From Blastococcus sp. TF02A-35 (lineage in GTDB: Bacteria > Actinomycetota > Actinomycetes > Mycobacteriales > Geodermatophilaceae), in assembly GCF_004571075.1 (NCBI RefSeq), contig NZ_SPQP01000010.1, forward strand, positions 1-64,000: 64,000 nt of DNA. The letters run 5' to 3'. Below, piece by piece: positions 10,291-18,743 of this stretch (the stretch's first letter is position 1; each line of letters starts with the position of its first letter). The notes beneath the pieces are model-generated. The model searched no databases. It had not been told where the DNA came from and saw only the letters and a program-made list of their open reading frames with translations. The position numbers and the translations under genes were made by a program.

Positions 10291-11804
10291 GCCGGGGCCC
10301 CGGCGTCGGTGAGCAGCTCGCGCAGGACCGAGCGGTCGTCGAACGGGTGCACCGTCCCTGCGACCTCCTGACCGGTCTCGTGCCCCTTGCCCGCCACGAG
10401 CAGGGTGTCCCCCGCCCGGGCCAGGCGCACGGCGGCGGCGAGCGCATCCCGGCGTCCGGCTACCTCGATGATCTCCGCCCGGCGGTCCTCCGGCACCTCG
10501 GAGGCGCCGGCGAGCATCGCGGCCCTGATCACGGCGGGGTCCTCCGAGCGCGGGTTGTCGTCGGTGACGACCAGCACGTCGCTGGCCTCGGCCGCGGCCG
10601 CACCCATCCCCGGCCGCTTGCCCGGGTCGCGGTCGCCGCCGCACCCCAGCACGGTGATCAGCCGGCCGGAGGTGGCCGGCCGGAGCGCGGCCAGCGCGGT
10701 GGTGACGGCGTCGGGCGTGTGGGCGTAGTCGACGACGGCGACGAACGGCTGGCCGGCGTCGACCGGCTCCATGCGGCCGGGGACGACGGTGGCCGCGAGG
10801 CCGGTGAGGGCGTCCTCGACCGGGATCCCGACGCCGTCGAGCAGCGCGACGGCCAGCACGGCGTTGGCCACGTTGAACCGCCCGGGCAGCCGCAGCCGCG
10901 CCGGCCAGGCCCGCCCGCCGGGGCCGTGCAGCGTGAAGGTCGACCCGCCACCGGGGGCGGTGGCGACGTCGGACGCGGTCCAGTCGGCCGTCGCGCCCTC
11001 GCTGGTCGCGACGGTCACCACCCGCCGCCCGGGCCGCTCGGCCAGCCGGCGGCCGTGGGCGTCGTCGACGTCGACGACCTCGACGGCCGCGCGGCCGTCG
11101 AAGAGCAGCGCCTTGGCCTGGAAGTAGTCCTCCATGTCGGCGTGGAAGTCCAGGTGGTCGCGGCCGAGGTTGGTGAACCCCGCGGCGGCGAACCGCACGC
11201 CGCCCACGCGGCCCATGACCAGCGCGTGGCTGGACACCTCCATGACGACCGCGGAGACCCCGGCGTCGACCATCCCGGCCAGCAGGGCGTGCAGCGCGGG
11301 GGCCTCCGGGGTGGTCCGGACGCTGGGCAGCGCGGTCACCGAGCCGTCGGCGGCCCGGGTCTGCGTCTGCACCGTCCCGATGAGGCCGGTGGAGCGGCCG
11401 GCGGCGGCGAGGCCGGCCTCGACGAGGTAGCTGGTCGTCGTCTTGCCGTTGGTCCCGGTGATGCCCAGGACGGTCAGCCGGGCGCTGGGCGCGCCGTAGA
11501 CCCGGTCGGCCACGGCACCGAGCACGGCGCGCGGGTCGTCGACCACGCAGACCGGGAGACCGGTCGCGAGGGCCTCCTCGCGGCCGGTCGGGTCGGTCAG
11601 CAGCGCCACGGCGCCCCGCGCGGCCGCGTCGGCGGCGTACCGGGCCCCGTGCGTGCGCGCGCCCGGGAGCGCGGCGTACAGGTCCCCGGGGCGGACCTCG
11701 TTCGAGGCGAGGGTGACGCCGCTGACCGCGGGGCCGTCGGCGGCTGCCGGACCGACCGGGTCGCCGACGAGGTCGGCCAGGGCGGCGAGGGACAGCGTGG
11801 TCAC
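10287..11804 (-). CDS. murE: UDP-MurNAc-tripeptide synthetase MurE, meso-diaminopimelate type
   Basis: Cytoplasmic ligase adding the third stem-peptide residue. The 505-residue protein has the P-loop GTNGKTT at 117-123, TTPEAPALHALL and the MEVSSHALVMGRV motif. The substrate motif DNPRSEDP at 416-423 predicts meso-diaminopimelate rather than lysine, hence DAP-type peptidoglycan. The GTG at 11804 is the first start giving the usual N terminus (TTLSLAALADLVG); its ribosome site is weak. Unlike its neighbours it does not overlap the upstream gene: 122 bp with a large inverted repeat separate it from ftsI. Confidence 0.96.
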   Translation of the reverse strand: MTTLSLAALADLVGDPVGPAAADGPAVSGVTLASNEVRPGDLYAALPGARTHGARYAADAAARGAVALLTDPTGREEALATGLPVCVVDDPRAVLGAVADRVYGAPSARLTVLGITGTNGKTTTSYLVEAGLAAAGRSTGLIGTVQTQTRAADGSVTALPSVRTTPEAPALHALLAGMVDAGVSAVVMEVSSHALVMGRVGGVRFAAAGFTNLGRDHLDFHADMEDYFQAKALLFDGRAAVEVVDVDDAHGRRLAERPGRRVVTVATSEGATADWTASDVATAPGGGSTFTLHGPGGRAWPARLRLPGRFNVANAVLAVALLDGVGIPVEDALTGLAATVVPGRMEPVDAGQPFVAVVDYAHTPDAVTTALAALRPATSGRLITVLGCGGDRDPGKRPGMGAAAAEASDVLVVTDDNPRSEDPAVIRAAMLAGASEVPEDRRAEIIEVAGRRDALAAAVRLARAGDTLLVAGKGHETGQEVAGTVHPFDDRSVLRELLTDAGAPA

Positions 11805-11818
11805 GGGGTTCCAATCTA

Positions 11819-11901
11819 CCGGCGGCGGTCCGCAGGTCAGCGCCTTCCCACGGGCCCGGCGTGGTGCCGGGGCCCGGCCGTGCGGCGCGGACCGCCGCCG
11901 G
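11819..11901 (-). terminator. Large nested hairpin between ftsI and murE
   Basis: A perfect 15-bp inverted repeat pairs 11819-11833 with 11887-11901 (arm CCGGCGGCGGTCCGC). Inside it CGGGCCCGGC at 11851-11860 pairs with GCCGGGGCCCG at 11866-11876 with one bulge. There is no T-run, and the outer stem ends 14 nt before the murE GTG. It could be an attenuator, an mRNA processing or stabilising element, or a leaky terminator; the sequence does not decide. Confidence 0.5.
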
Positions 11902-11926
11902 GGCCGCGAGCGGGGGCGGCGGGCGC

Positions 11927-13774
11927 TCAGCCGGTGAGGTCGAACTCGGGTCGCGGGGTGCCGGAGGGGACGACGGCGCGGCCGGTCAGCGCCGCCCGCA
12001 TGATGTCGGCGAACACCGGGGCGGCGACCTGCCCGCCCTCGGCCGAGCTCGTCGGCCGCTCCAGGTCGACGGCGACGACGTACTGCGGGTCGTCGGCCGG
12101 GGCGAAGCCGACGAACGTCGTGATGTAGCCACCGCCGGCGTAGCTGCCGGTCTCGGGGTTGGCCCGCTGGGCCGTGCCGGTCTTGCCCGCGACGCGGAAC
12201 CCCTCGACCTGCGCCAGGGGCGCGGTCCCGCCGGGGCCGACCACCGCCTCCAGCATGTACGCGAGGTCCTCGGCGGTGGACTCGCTGACCACGCGGGTGC
12301 TCTCCGGCTCCGCCGTCGGCGTGACCTTCCCGCCAGGGCTGGTCACCGACCGCACGATCCGCGGCTCCACGCGGACGCCGCCGTTGGCGATCGCCTGGTA
12401 GATCGAGGCCATCTGCAGCGTGGTCACCGAGACGCCCTGGCCGATGGGCACGTTGGCGGCGCGGCTGGCGGTCCACTCGCCGGACTCCTGGAGGATGCCG
12501 CGGCTCTCCCCGGGGAGCTCGATGCCCGTCGCCTCGCCGACGCCGAAGGCGCGCAGGTACTTCTCCAGCACCGCGTCGCCGACCTCGCGGGCCAGCATGA
12601 TCGTGCCGACGTTGCTGGACTTGGCGAGGATGCCGGTCACGGTCCAGTCGACCGGGGCGTGGTCGTGCGCGTCGGTGACGACGCGGTCGCCGGCGTCGAT
12701 GTGGCCGTTCACGGTGAGCACCCGGTCCGGGGTCGCCTTGCCCTCCTCGATGGCGGCGGCCAGCGTGACCGCCTTCATGATCGAGCCGGGTTCGAAGACG
12801 TCGGACACGACCGGGTTGCCGAGCAGGTCCGGGTCGGTCTCGGAGTACCGGCCGGGGTCGTAGCCGGGGCAGGACCCCATGGCGACGACCTCGGCGGTGC
12901 GGACGTCGAGGACGACGGCGGAGGCCTGGGTCGTGGCGCCGTCCGAGCAGGCCTGGCCCAGCCGCTGGTCGGTGACGAACTGGAGGTCCTGGTCGAGGGT
13001 GAGCGTGACGTCGTGGCCGTCGGTCGCCGGCGTGGACTCGTCGATGCCGGACGGGATCGGGTGCCCGCCGCTGCCGACCTCCACGGTGCGCTTGCCGTCG
13101 GTGCCGGAGAGCTGGTCCTCGAAGGTCCGCTCGATCCCGGCGAGGCCGGCGCCCTCGCGCCCGACGAAGCCCACGACCTGGCCACCCACCGCGCCGGCCG
13201 GGTACAGCCGCTCCGGGTCGTCCTCGAGGAACACGCCGGACAGCTCCAGCTCCTCGATCGCGTCGCTGGTCTCCGGGGGCACCCGGCTGGCGAGGACGAC
13301 GTAGCGGCGGTCCTGGGACAGCTTCTCGGTCAGCTCCGGTACCGGGACGTCGAGCAGGGTGGTCAGCGCCAGCGCGGTGCGCCGGGGGTCCTTGACGACC
13401 TCCGGGTCGGCCACCACGCGGGAGGCGTCGACGGTGTAGGCCAGCGGGTTGCCGTCGCGGTCGAGCACCTGGCCGCGCAGCGCGGCGATCGTGTAGTTGC
13501 GCAGCCGGTCCTGCTCGGCGGCGTTGGCGTAGGCGCCGCCGTCGATGCCCTGGACGATCACCAGCCGGCCGACGACGAGCACCAGCAGGGTGATCAGGCC
13601 GGCCAGGCCCCACCGGTTGCGCCGGCCGCGCTGGTCCACCGACAGCCCGGCGCCGCGGGTGCGCCGGGTGCCGGGGGCGCGGCGGGAGACGAACGGCCCG
13701 GTCTCGCCGCGCACGCCGACCGTCGACCGGACCGGGCGGGAGCTGCCGCCGGGTCCGCGCACGCTGTTCGGCAC
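11927..13774 (-). CDS. ftsI: Septal transpeptidase FtsI / PBP3 (class B penicillin-binding protein)
   Basis: Septal peptidoglycan cross-linking enzyme, partner of FtsW. The 615-residue product has a basic cytoplasmic tail, a membrane helix at about 55-75 (WGLAGLITLLVLVVGRLVIV), a PBP dimer domain, and a transpeptidase domain with the acyl-serine motif SIMK at 331-334, SSN at 386-388 and KTGT at 531-534. Length fits PbpB/FtsI of actinobacteria; no PASTA repeats are present. The GTG start at 13774 follows the ftsL-like stop by 3 bp. Confidence 0.96.
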   Translation of the reverse strand: MPNSVRGPGGSSRPVRSTVGVRGETGPFVSRRAPGTRRTRGAGLSVDQRGRRNRWGLAGLITLLVLVVGRLVIVQGIDGGAYANAAEQDRLRNYTIAALRGQVLDRDGNPLAYTVDASRVVADPEVVKDPRRTALALTTLLDVPVPELTEKLSQDRRYVVLASRVPPETSDAIEELELSGVFLEDDPERLYPAGAVGGQVVGFVGREGAGLAGIERTFEDQLSGTDGKRTVEVGSGGHPIPSGIDESTPATDGHDVTLTLDQDLQFVTDQRLGQACSDGATTQASAVVLDVRTAEVVAMGSCPGYDPGRYSETDPDLLGNPVVSDVFEPGSIMKAVTLAAAIEEGKATPDRVLTVNGHIDAGDRVVTDAHDHAPVDWTVTGILAKSSNVGTIMLAREVGDAVLEKYLRAFGVGEATGIELPGESRGILQESGEWTASRAANVPIGQGVSVTTLQMASIYQAIANGGVRVEPRIVRSVTSPGGKVTPTAEPESTRVVSESTAEDLAYMLEAVVGPGGTAPLAQVEGFRVAGKTGTAQRANPETGSYAGGGYITTFVGFAPADDPQYVVAVDLERPTSSAEGGQVAAPVFADIMRAALTGRAVVPSGTPRPEFDLTG

Positions 13775-13777
13775 GGG

Positions 13778-14320
13778 TCAGTTCCCGCCCGGCGCGCCCG
13801 CGGGCGGCTCCGGCAGCGGCTCCGGCTCGGGGGCGGGCTCGGGGGTGCCGCGCATCGCCGTCGCCTCGGGGCCGATCACCAGGTAGCCGGCCACCCCCGC
13901 GGGGACCAGCCCGGCGGCCGCGGCGGCGCGGGCCACCTCGGCCGGCGTCTCGGCCCGGACGACCTCCTGCTCGAGCCGCTGCACCTCCTGGGCCCGCTCG
14001 GCGTTGGCCTCGCGCAGCTTGCTGGCCTGGAGGGAGTCGACGGCGATCGCGGTGTTGAGCACGAGCAGCCCGACGGTGGTCAGGCTGAGCAGCGCCACGA
14101 CGAGCAGGACGAAGGTCGCCTTGCGGGACAGCAGGGCCCCGCGGGCACGGCTGCGCGGCCGCGCGGTGCTCCCGGTCGGGACGAGCCTCAGCTCGGGACG
14201 CGCGGTGGCCCGCGGGGAGCGGGCACCGGTGACCCGGGCCGCGCCCGACGAGGGCACGCGCGGTGCCACCCGTGGAGTGGGGGTGCGGACGGCGGCGCCG
14301 ACGGCGGCGGTGCGGCTCAT
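13778..14320 (-). CDS. FtsL-like septum formation protein
   Basis: Small bitopic divisome component. The 180-residue product has an Arg/Pro/Ala-rich cytoplasmic half, one membrane helix (about 68-90, [20 protein letters not shown]), then a heptad-like segment [24 protein letters not shown] and a Pro/Glu-rich tail. This layout and its place between rsmH and ftsI match the actinobacterial FtsL-type gene (Rv2164c position). Sequence conservation in this family is low, so the name rests on position and topology. ATG overlaps the rsmH stop (ATGA). Confidence 0.8.
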   Translation of the reverse strand: MSRTAAVGAAVRTPTPRVAPRVPSSGAARVTGARSPRATARPELRLVPTGSTARPRSRARGALLSRKATFVLLVVALLSLTTVGLLVLNTAIAVDSLQASKLREANAERAQEVQRLEQEVVRAETPAEVARAAAAAGLVPAGVAGYLVIGPEATAMRGTPEPAPEPEPLPEPPAGAPGGN

Positions 14321-15306
14321 GCCGCGCGCCGGATGCGCTCGGCGGCCCGGACCCGGGCGGAGGCGGCACGGGAGTTGGCGGCCGTCTCGGCGTCGCCCGG
14401 GGCCTCTCCCCCGCGGGTCAGCAGCTTCAGCACGGGGCCGTACTCCGGCAGGGGCACCGGCAGCCCCGGCGGGGTGCGGTCGGCCGCGCCGGCGGCGAGG
14501 GTCTGCTTCACGATCCGGTCCTCCAAGGAGTGGAAGGTGATGACTGCGATGCGGCCGCCCACGGCCAGGGCGTCGATCGCGGCGGGGAGGGCGCGCTCCA
14601 GCGCGCCGAGCTCGTCGTTGACCTCGATCCGCAGCGCCTGGAACGTGCGCTTCGCGGGGTGCCCGCCGGTGCGGCGGGTGGCGGCCGGGATGGACTCGCG
14701 GACCAGCTCGGCCAGCCGGGCGGTGCCGGTGAACGGCTCGCGGGCGCGCTCGCGGTCGATGGCCGACGCGATGCGGGAGGCGAAGCGCTCCTCGCCGTAG
14801 ACGCGCAGCACGCGGGCGAGGTCCTTGGGCGGGTAGGTGTTGACCACCTCGGCGGCGGTGCGGCCGGTGGTGGGGTCCATGCGCATGTCCAGCGGCGCGT
14901 CGGCGGAGTAGCTGAAGCCGCGGTCCGGGCGGTCGAGCTGGAGCGAGGAGACGCCGAGGTCGAACAGGACCCCCTGCACCTCGTCGATGCCGAGGCGCTC
15001 GAGCACCTCGGGCAGCTCGTCGAAGACGGCCGGCACGAGGGTGGCGCGGTCGGCGTGCCCGGCGGCCTCGATCCGGCGGGCGGCCTCGGCACGGGCCTCG
15101 GGGTCGCGGTCGAGGCCCACGACCCGGAGGCCGGGGTGGGCGTCGAGCATGGCGATCGTGTGGCCGGCGAGGCCGAGCGTGGCGTCGACGAGGACGGCGC
15201 CGTCGGCCTCGCAGGCCGGGCCGAGGAGCTCGGTGACGCGGTCGAGGAGGACCGACACGTGCACCGGCGGCGGCGAGCCCGCCGCGGCGGGGCCGGTGCT
15301 GGTCAT
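14317..15306 (-). CDS. rsmH: 16S rRNA (cytosine1402-N4)-methyltransferase RsmH
   Basis: SAM-dependent methyltransferase modifying C1402 in the ribosomal P site. The 329-residue protein begins near [13 protein letters not shown], has the SAM motif [15 protein letters not shown] (DATLG instead of the commoner DGTxGxGGHS), [23 protein letters not shown] and a C-terminal [12 protein letters not shown], all standard for RsmH/MraW. The ATG at 15306 has GAGAGG 9 nt upstream. A reading frame extends 74 codons further upstream but is low-complexity Pro/Arg/Ala and outside the family domain, so it is not used. Confidence 0.95.
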   Translation of the reverse strand: MTSTGPAAAGSPPPVHVSVLLDRVTELLGPACEADGAVLVDATLGLAGHTIAMLDAHPGLRVVGLDRDPEARAEAARRIEAAGHADRATLVPAVFDELPEVLERLGIDEVQGVLFDLGVSSLQLDRPDRGFSYSADAPLDMRMDPTTGRTAAEVVNTYPPKDLARVLRVYGEERFASRIASAIDRERAREPFTGTARLAELVRESIPAATRRTGGHPAKRTFQALRIEVNDELGALERALPAAIDALAVGGRIAVITFHSLEDRIVKQTLAAGAADRTPPGLPVPLPEYGPVLKLLTRGGEAPGDAETAANSRAASARVRAAERIRRAA

Positions 15307-15458
15307 CGTCTGCTGCCTCTCGGGGGTCCGGGCGGTACCCGCGATGGTGCCGCGCGCTGCGGGGTCCCGGGGGGACTTCTCGCCGCGCGCTGTGCGGGAT
15401 CGGGCGGGTGGGGCGCAGGGGGGCGGTGGGGCGCTGCGGCCGGGGGCCGCGCCGCGGG

Positions 15459-15492
15459 TGGGGCGGAGTGGGGTCGGTGGGGCGGAGTGGGG
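15459..15492 (+). repeat. TGGGG array with about 10-bp period
   Basis: TGGGG occurs at 15459, 15469, 15478 and 15488, spaced 10, 9 and 10 bp, with CGGAG or TCGG between copies. Two outlying TGGGG lie at 15409 and 15427. The spacing resembles the TGGG-type MraZ operator repeats, here in the opposite orientation to those upstream of mraZ. It may equally be a simple G-rich repeat or G-quadruplex. Confidence 0.5.
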
Positions 15493-15646
15493 CGCGGGAG
15501 GTCGGTCCGGGATGGTGTCCGGCCCCACGGGGTCCGCCTGGCGTCGGGGAAGAGCGTCAGGTGGCGCCCCGCGGGGCCGGTGGGGTCACCCACGCCGGTG
15601 GAGGCCGGCGGTTCCCGCTGTCCTGGCGGACCTCCGCTGGTGGGAC

Positions 15647-15703
15647 CGAGCCGCGGGGAAGGCGGCTGGGGCCCGGGCCGGTCGAGCCGCGGGGAAGGCG
15701 GCT
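15647..15703 (+). repeat. Two-copy 21-bp direct repeat
   Basis: The same 21 bases (core GAGCCGCGGGGAAGGCGGCT) occur at 15647-15667 and 15683-15703, a 36-bp period, just downstream of the mraZ stop. Function is not evident. Confidence 0.7.
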
Positions 15704-15752
15704 CGTTCGGCGGCTCGGAGGGCCGGTGGGGGCGGGTGGGGCTTGCCCGGGA

Positions 15753-16187
15753 TCACGACAGCGTCGGCATCCCCTCGCTCTCCAGGTCGGCGTAGGCGGC
15801 CTCCAGCTCGGCCACGTAGGCCTCCCAGTTGCCGGCGTCCCAGATCTCGAAGCGGGTGTCGACACCGACCACGACGACGTCGCGGTCCAGCCCGGCGTAC
15901 TCGCGCAGGCTCGCCGGGATCGTGATGCGGCCGGTCTTGTCCGGCTCGATCTCGACCATCGACCCGAAGCTCATGCGGGCGGCCATGCGCGCGCGGGCGG
16001 TGTCGGAGGGGGCCATGGCGGCCATCGCGGCGCTCTGCTCGGCGACCCGGGCCATGGTGAGGCCGTAGACGCAGCGCTCCTGGCCCTTCTTGATCACCAT
16101 GCCGTCGGCCACCTGGTCGCGGAAGCGGACGGGCAGGGCGAGCCGGCCCTTCTCGTCGAGCCGCAACGGATAGCTGCCGACGAACAC
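15753..16187 (-). CDS. mraZ: Transcriptional regulator MraZ
   Basis: AbrB-fold DNA-binding protein that controls the dcw cluster through TGGG repeats. The product of 144 residues is the family length and carries the two expected MraZ half-domains: FVGSYPLRLDEKGRLALPVRFRD (1-24) and the second FGSMVEIEPDKTGRITIPASLR. The GTG at 16187 is preceded by GGGGGTGATC, an almost perfect anti-SD match, which fixes the start against a longer frame beginning at 16265. First gene of the dcw cluster; divergent from moxR. Confidence 0.96.
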   Translation of the reverse strand: MFVGSYPLRLDEKGRLALPVRFRDQVADGMVIKKGQERCVYGLTMARVAEQSAAMAAMAPSDTARARMAARMSFGSMVEIEPDKTGRITIPASLREYAGLDRDVVVVGVDTRFEIWDAGNWEAYVAELEAAYADLESEGMPTLS

Positions 16188-16251
16188 CGGATCACCCCCT
16201 GCATCTGTCCTCCCGTGGCCTGCACAGGCACCCTGGACGGCCCCTGCCTCT

Positions 16252-16294
16252 CCACCGGTCGCCACACTAACCCACTAGCCCCCACCAGACACCA
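16252..16294 (-). promoter_or_regulatory. Putative MraZ operator upstream of mraZ
   Basis: On the minus strand TGG occurs at exactly 10-bp steps beginning at 16294, 16284, 16274, 16264 and 16254 (TGGTGTCTGG, TGGGGGCTAG, TGGGTTAGTG, TGGCGACCGG, TGGAG). Two copies are full TGGG. MraZ binds TGGGN boxes separated by 5 nt in E. coli, giving the same 10-bp period. The array lies 65-107 bp before the mraZ start, consistent with autoregulation. Confidence 0.7.
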
Positions 16295-16409
16295 CCTGAG
16301 GCCGTGTCGTGACCCACCGGCCCACACCCGGCCCCCTCCGGTTCCGGAAGCGGTCCGCAGCGCGATCGCGACAGCCCGTCACGGCCCGTTCCCGACGTAC
16401 GGTGGGGCG

Positions 16410-17393
16410 GTGACGGAGACGACACGGGCCGCGGACGGGACGGCCGACGCGTCGGCCGACGTCGCAGCGGAGGGAGCCCGGATCGCGGCGAGCGTCGGCC
16501 GCGTCGTGCAGGGCAAGGACCACGTGGTGCGGCTGGCCCTGGTGGTCCTCCTCGCCGAGGGGCACCTGCTGATCGAGGACGTGCCCGGCGTGGGCAAGAC
16601 GACGCTGGCCAAGGCCCTGGCCGCCTCCGTCGACGCCAGCGTGCGGCGCATCCAGTTCACCCCGGACCTGCTGCCGAGCGACGTCACCGGTGTGGCCGTC
16701 TACGACCAGGAGACCCGGGAGTTCGAGTTCAAGCCCGGCGCCGTCTTCGCCAACATCGTCGTCGCCGACGAGATCAACCGCGCCTCCCCGAAGACCCAGT
16801 CCGCCCTCCTGGAGTGCATGGAGGAGCGCCAGGTCACCGTGGACGGCGTCAGCTACGAGCTGGCCCGGCCGTTCCTGGTGATGGCCACCCAGAACCCGCT
16901 GGAGATGGAGGGCACCTACCCCCTCCCCGAGGCGCAGCGCGACCGGTTCACCGCCCGGGTCTCCATGGGCTACCCCGACCCCGCCGCCGAGCTGGCCATG
17001 CTCGACGACCGCGCGACGACCGACCCCCTGGCCGACGTGCGGCCGGTCGCTGACGCCGCCCTGGTGCGCTCCATGGTCGCGGCGGCCGGCCGGCTGCACG
17101 TCTCCGAGGCGGTGCGGCGCTACGTCGTCTCCCTGGTGGAGGCCACCCGCCGCTCCCCCGACCTGCGCCTGGGCGCCTCCCCGCGCGCGGGGCTGCAGCT
17201 CCTGCGCGCCGCTCGGGCCTCGGCGGCGCTGGACGGCCGCGACCACGTGCTTCCCGACGACGTGCAGGCCCTGGCCGTCCCCGTCCTGGCCCACCGGCTG
17301 CTGCTGGGCAGCGAGGCGGCGGTCGGCCGGCGCAGCACCGAGCAGGTGGTCGCGCAGCTGCTGGCGACGGTCCCCGTCCCCCGCGGGCGCTGA
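16410..17393 (+). CDS. MoxR-family AAA+ ATPase
   Basis: AAA+ ATPase of the MoxR family, thought to act as a chaperone for metal-centre or complex maturation. The 327-residue product has a Walker A GVGKTTLAKAL preceded by LIEDVP, Walker B VVADEINRASPKTQSALLECMEE, sensor 1 FLVMATQNPLEMEGTYPLPEAQRDRF and a C-terminal AAA lid. The GTG start is 6 nt after a TACGGT box (16398-16403), so the mRNA might be leaderless. It heads a tight operon with a DUF58 protein and a transglutaminase, a widely conserved trio. Confidence 0.92.
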   Translation: MTETTRAADGTADASADVAAEGARIAASVGRVVQGKDHVVRLALVVLLAEGHLLIEDVPGVGKTTLAKALAASVDASVRRIQFTPDLLPSDVTGVAVYDQETREFEFKPGAVFANIVVADEINRASPKTQSALLECMEERQVTVDGVSYELARPFLVMATQNPLEMEGTYPLPEAQRDRFTARVSMGYPDPAAELAMLDDRATTDPLADVRPVADAALVRSMVAAAGRLHVSEAVRRYVVSLVEATRRSPDLRLGASPRAGLQLLRAARASAALDGRDHVLPDDVQALAVPVLAHRLLLGSEAAVGRRSTEQVVAQLLATVPVPRGR

Positions 17394-17396
17394 CGG

Positions 17397-18743
17397 GTGC
17401 GGAGGGCTCCCGGGCGGGCGCTGTCCGCCCTCACCGGCCGCGGCCGCTGCCTGGTCGGCGGCGGCCTCGCGCTCGGCGCGGCCGGTGCGGTGCTCGGCGA
17501 GGGGTCGCTCGTGCAGCTCGCCGTCTTCGTCCTCGCGCTGCCGGTGCTGGCCGCGCTCAGCGTCGCCCGGGGGCGGTTCCGCATCACCTCCCGGCGCACG
17601 ACGACGCCGGCACGCGTTCCCCGCGGGACCCCGGCGCAGGTCGTCGTCGAGCTGGGCAGCACCGACACCCGGCGCGGGGGGCTGTGGCTGCTGACCGAGC
17701 AGCTACCGCCCGCCCTGGGCCCCTCCCCGCGCTACACCGTGTCCGGGCTGCCCGCCGGCGGCAGGACGGCGCTGCGGTACGCCGTCACCGGCCGCTCGCG
17801 CGGGCGCTACGAGCTCGGGCCGCTGCGCCTGCGGGTGGTGGACCCGTTCGGCCTCGTCGAGCGGACCGCGGCGGGCACGGGCACCGCCCCGCTCGTCGTC
17901 GTCCCCCGGGTCCGCCCGCTGGGCCCCGGCGGTCCCGGCGCCGAGCAGGGCCGGGGTGGGGACGGCGCGCGGCGCTCGATCGCCGTCCACGGCGACGACG
18001 ACGTCAGCGTCCGGGAGTACCGGCGCGGCGACGACCTGCGCAAGGTGCACTGGCGCGCGACCGCCCGCACCGGCGAGCTGATGGTGCGCATGGAGGAGCG
18101 CCCCTGGCACCCCCGGGGCACGCTGCTGCTCGACACCCGGGCCCGGGCGCACCTGCTGACGCCGTCCCGGCCCGACGCCGCCACGGTCCCCGGCCCGCCC
18201 GGCGACGACTGCCCGCCCACCGACAGCCTGGAGTGGCTGGTGGAGGCGGCGGCCAGCATCGGCGTGGCGCTGGCCCGCCGCGGCTCGACCGTCCGGGTCC
18301 TCACCGACACCGGCGAGCTGTCGCCCGGCCCCGGCCGCTCCGGGCTGGGCGCCGACGAGCTCCTCGACCGGCTGGCCGTCGTCGGGCCCTCCCGCGCGGC
18401 CGACCTCGGCGGGGCGTTCGAGGCGGCCTGCCGGGCCACGGGCGACGGACCGCTGATCTGCCTGCTCGGCGCCGTGGGCCCCGACGACGTGGCACCGCTG
18501 ACCCAGCTGCGGCACGGGACGGGCCACGACGTGGCCGTGCTCCTGGACGTGACCGGGTGGGCGGCGCCCGCGGGCCGGGGCCGGCGGCCCGTCCAGGCGC
18601 ACGACGCGCTGGCCCTCCAGCGGGAGCAGGCCGCGGCGCTGCTCACCGAGGCCGGCTGGCGGGTGACCGTCGCCGGAGCCGGCTGCGGCGTCGCCGACGC
18701 CTGGGCCGCCGTGACCGGAGCGCCCGCGGAGGTGCCCGCGTGA
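17397..18743 (+). CDS. DUF58 domain protein
   Basis: Membrane-associated DUF58 protein of 448 residues, partner of MoxR. Two N-terminal hydrophobic segments (about 15-60) are followed by a beta-rich region and the DUF58 signature VREYRRGDDLRKVHWRATARTGELMVR near residues 203-229. The C-terminal half has a von Willebrand A-like layout (TLLLDTRARAH; STVRVLTDTGEL). The exact role is unknown; the context MoxR-DUF58-transglutaminase suggests a peptidoglycan or surface protein processing system. GTG start 3 bp after the moxR stop. Confidence 0.87.
   Translation: MRRAPGRALSALTGRGRCLVGGGLALGAAGAVLGEGSLVQLAVFVLALPVLAALSVARGRFRITSRRTTTPARVPRGTPAQVVVELGSTDTRRGGLWLLTEQLPPALGPSPRYTVSGLPAGGRTALRYAVTGRSRGRYELGPLRLRVVDPFGLVERTAAGTGTAPLVVVPRVRPLGPGGPGAEQGRGGDGARRSIAVHGDDDVSVREYRRGDDLRKVHWRATARTGELMVRMEERPWHPRGTLLLDTRARAHLLTPSRPDAATVPGPPGDDCPPTDSLEWLVEAAASIGVALARRGSTVRVLTDTGELSPGPGRSGLGADELLDRLAVVGPSRAADLGGAFEAACRATGDGPLICLLGAVGPDDVAPLTQLRHGTGHDVAVLLDVTGWAAPAGRGRRPVQAHDALALQREQAAALLTEAGWRVTVAGAGCGVADAWAAVTGAPAEVPA

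Larger units (their letters stand above)
15307..15752. other. G-rich non-coding stretch between mraZ and rsmH
   Basis: 446 bp without a supportable gene. It is strongly G-skewed on the plus strand, contains a TGGGG array and a duplicated 21-bp segment (listed separately), and would place a long structured leader in front of rsmH. The plus-strand G-runs could form G-quadruplexes. Short frames here are low-complexity Pro/Arg/Gly. Confidence 0.55.

Noticed and set aside
15307-15528. 74-codon N-terminal extension of RsmH
   Set aside because: Low-complexity and outside the family domain; ATG at 15306 has a good ribosome site.
16188-16265. Longer MraZ start at 16265
   Set aside because: GTG at 16187 gives the exact family N terminus and has a near-perfect Shine-Dalgarno sequence.
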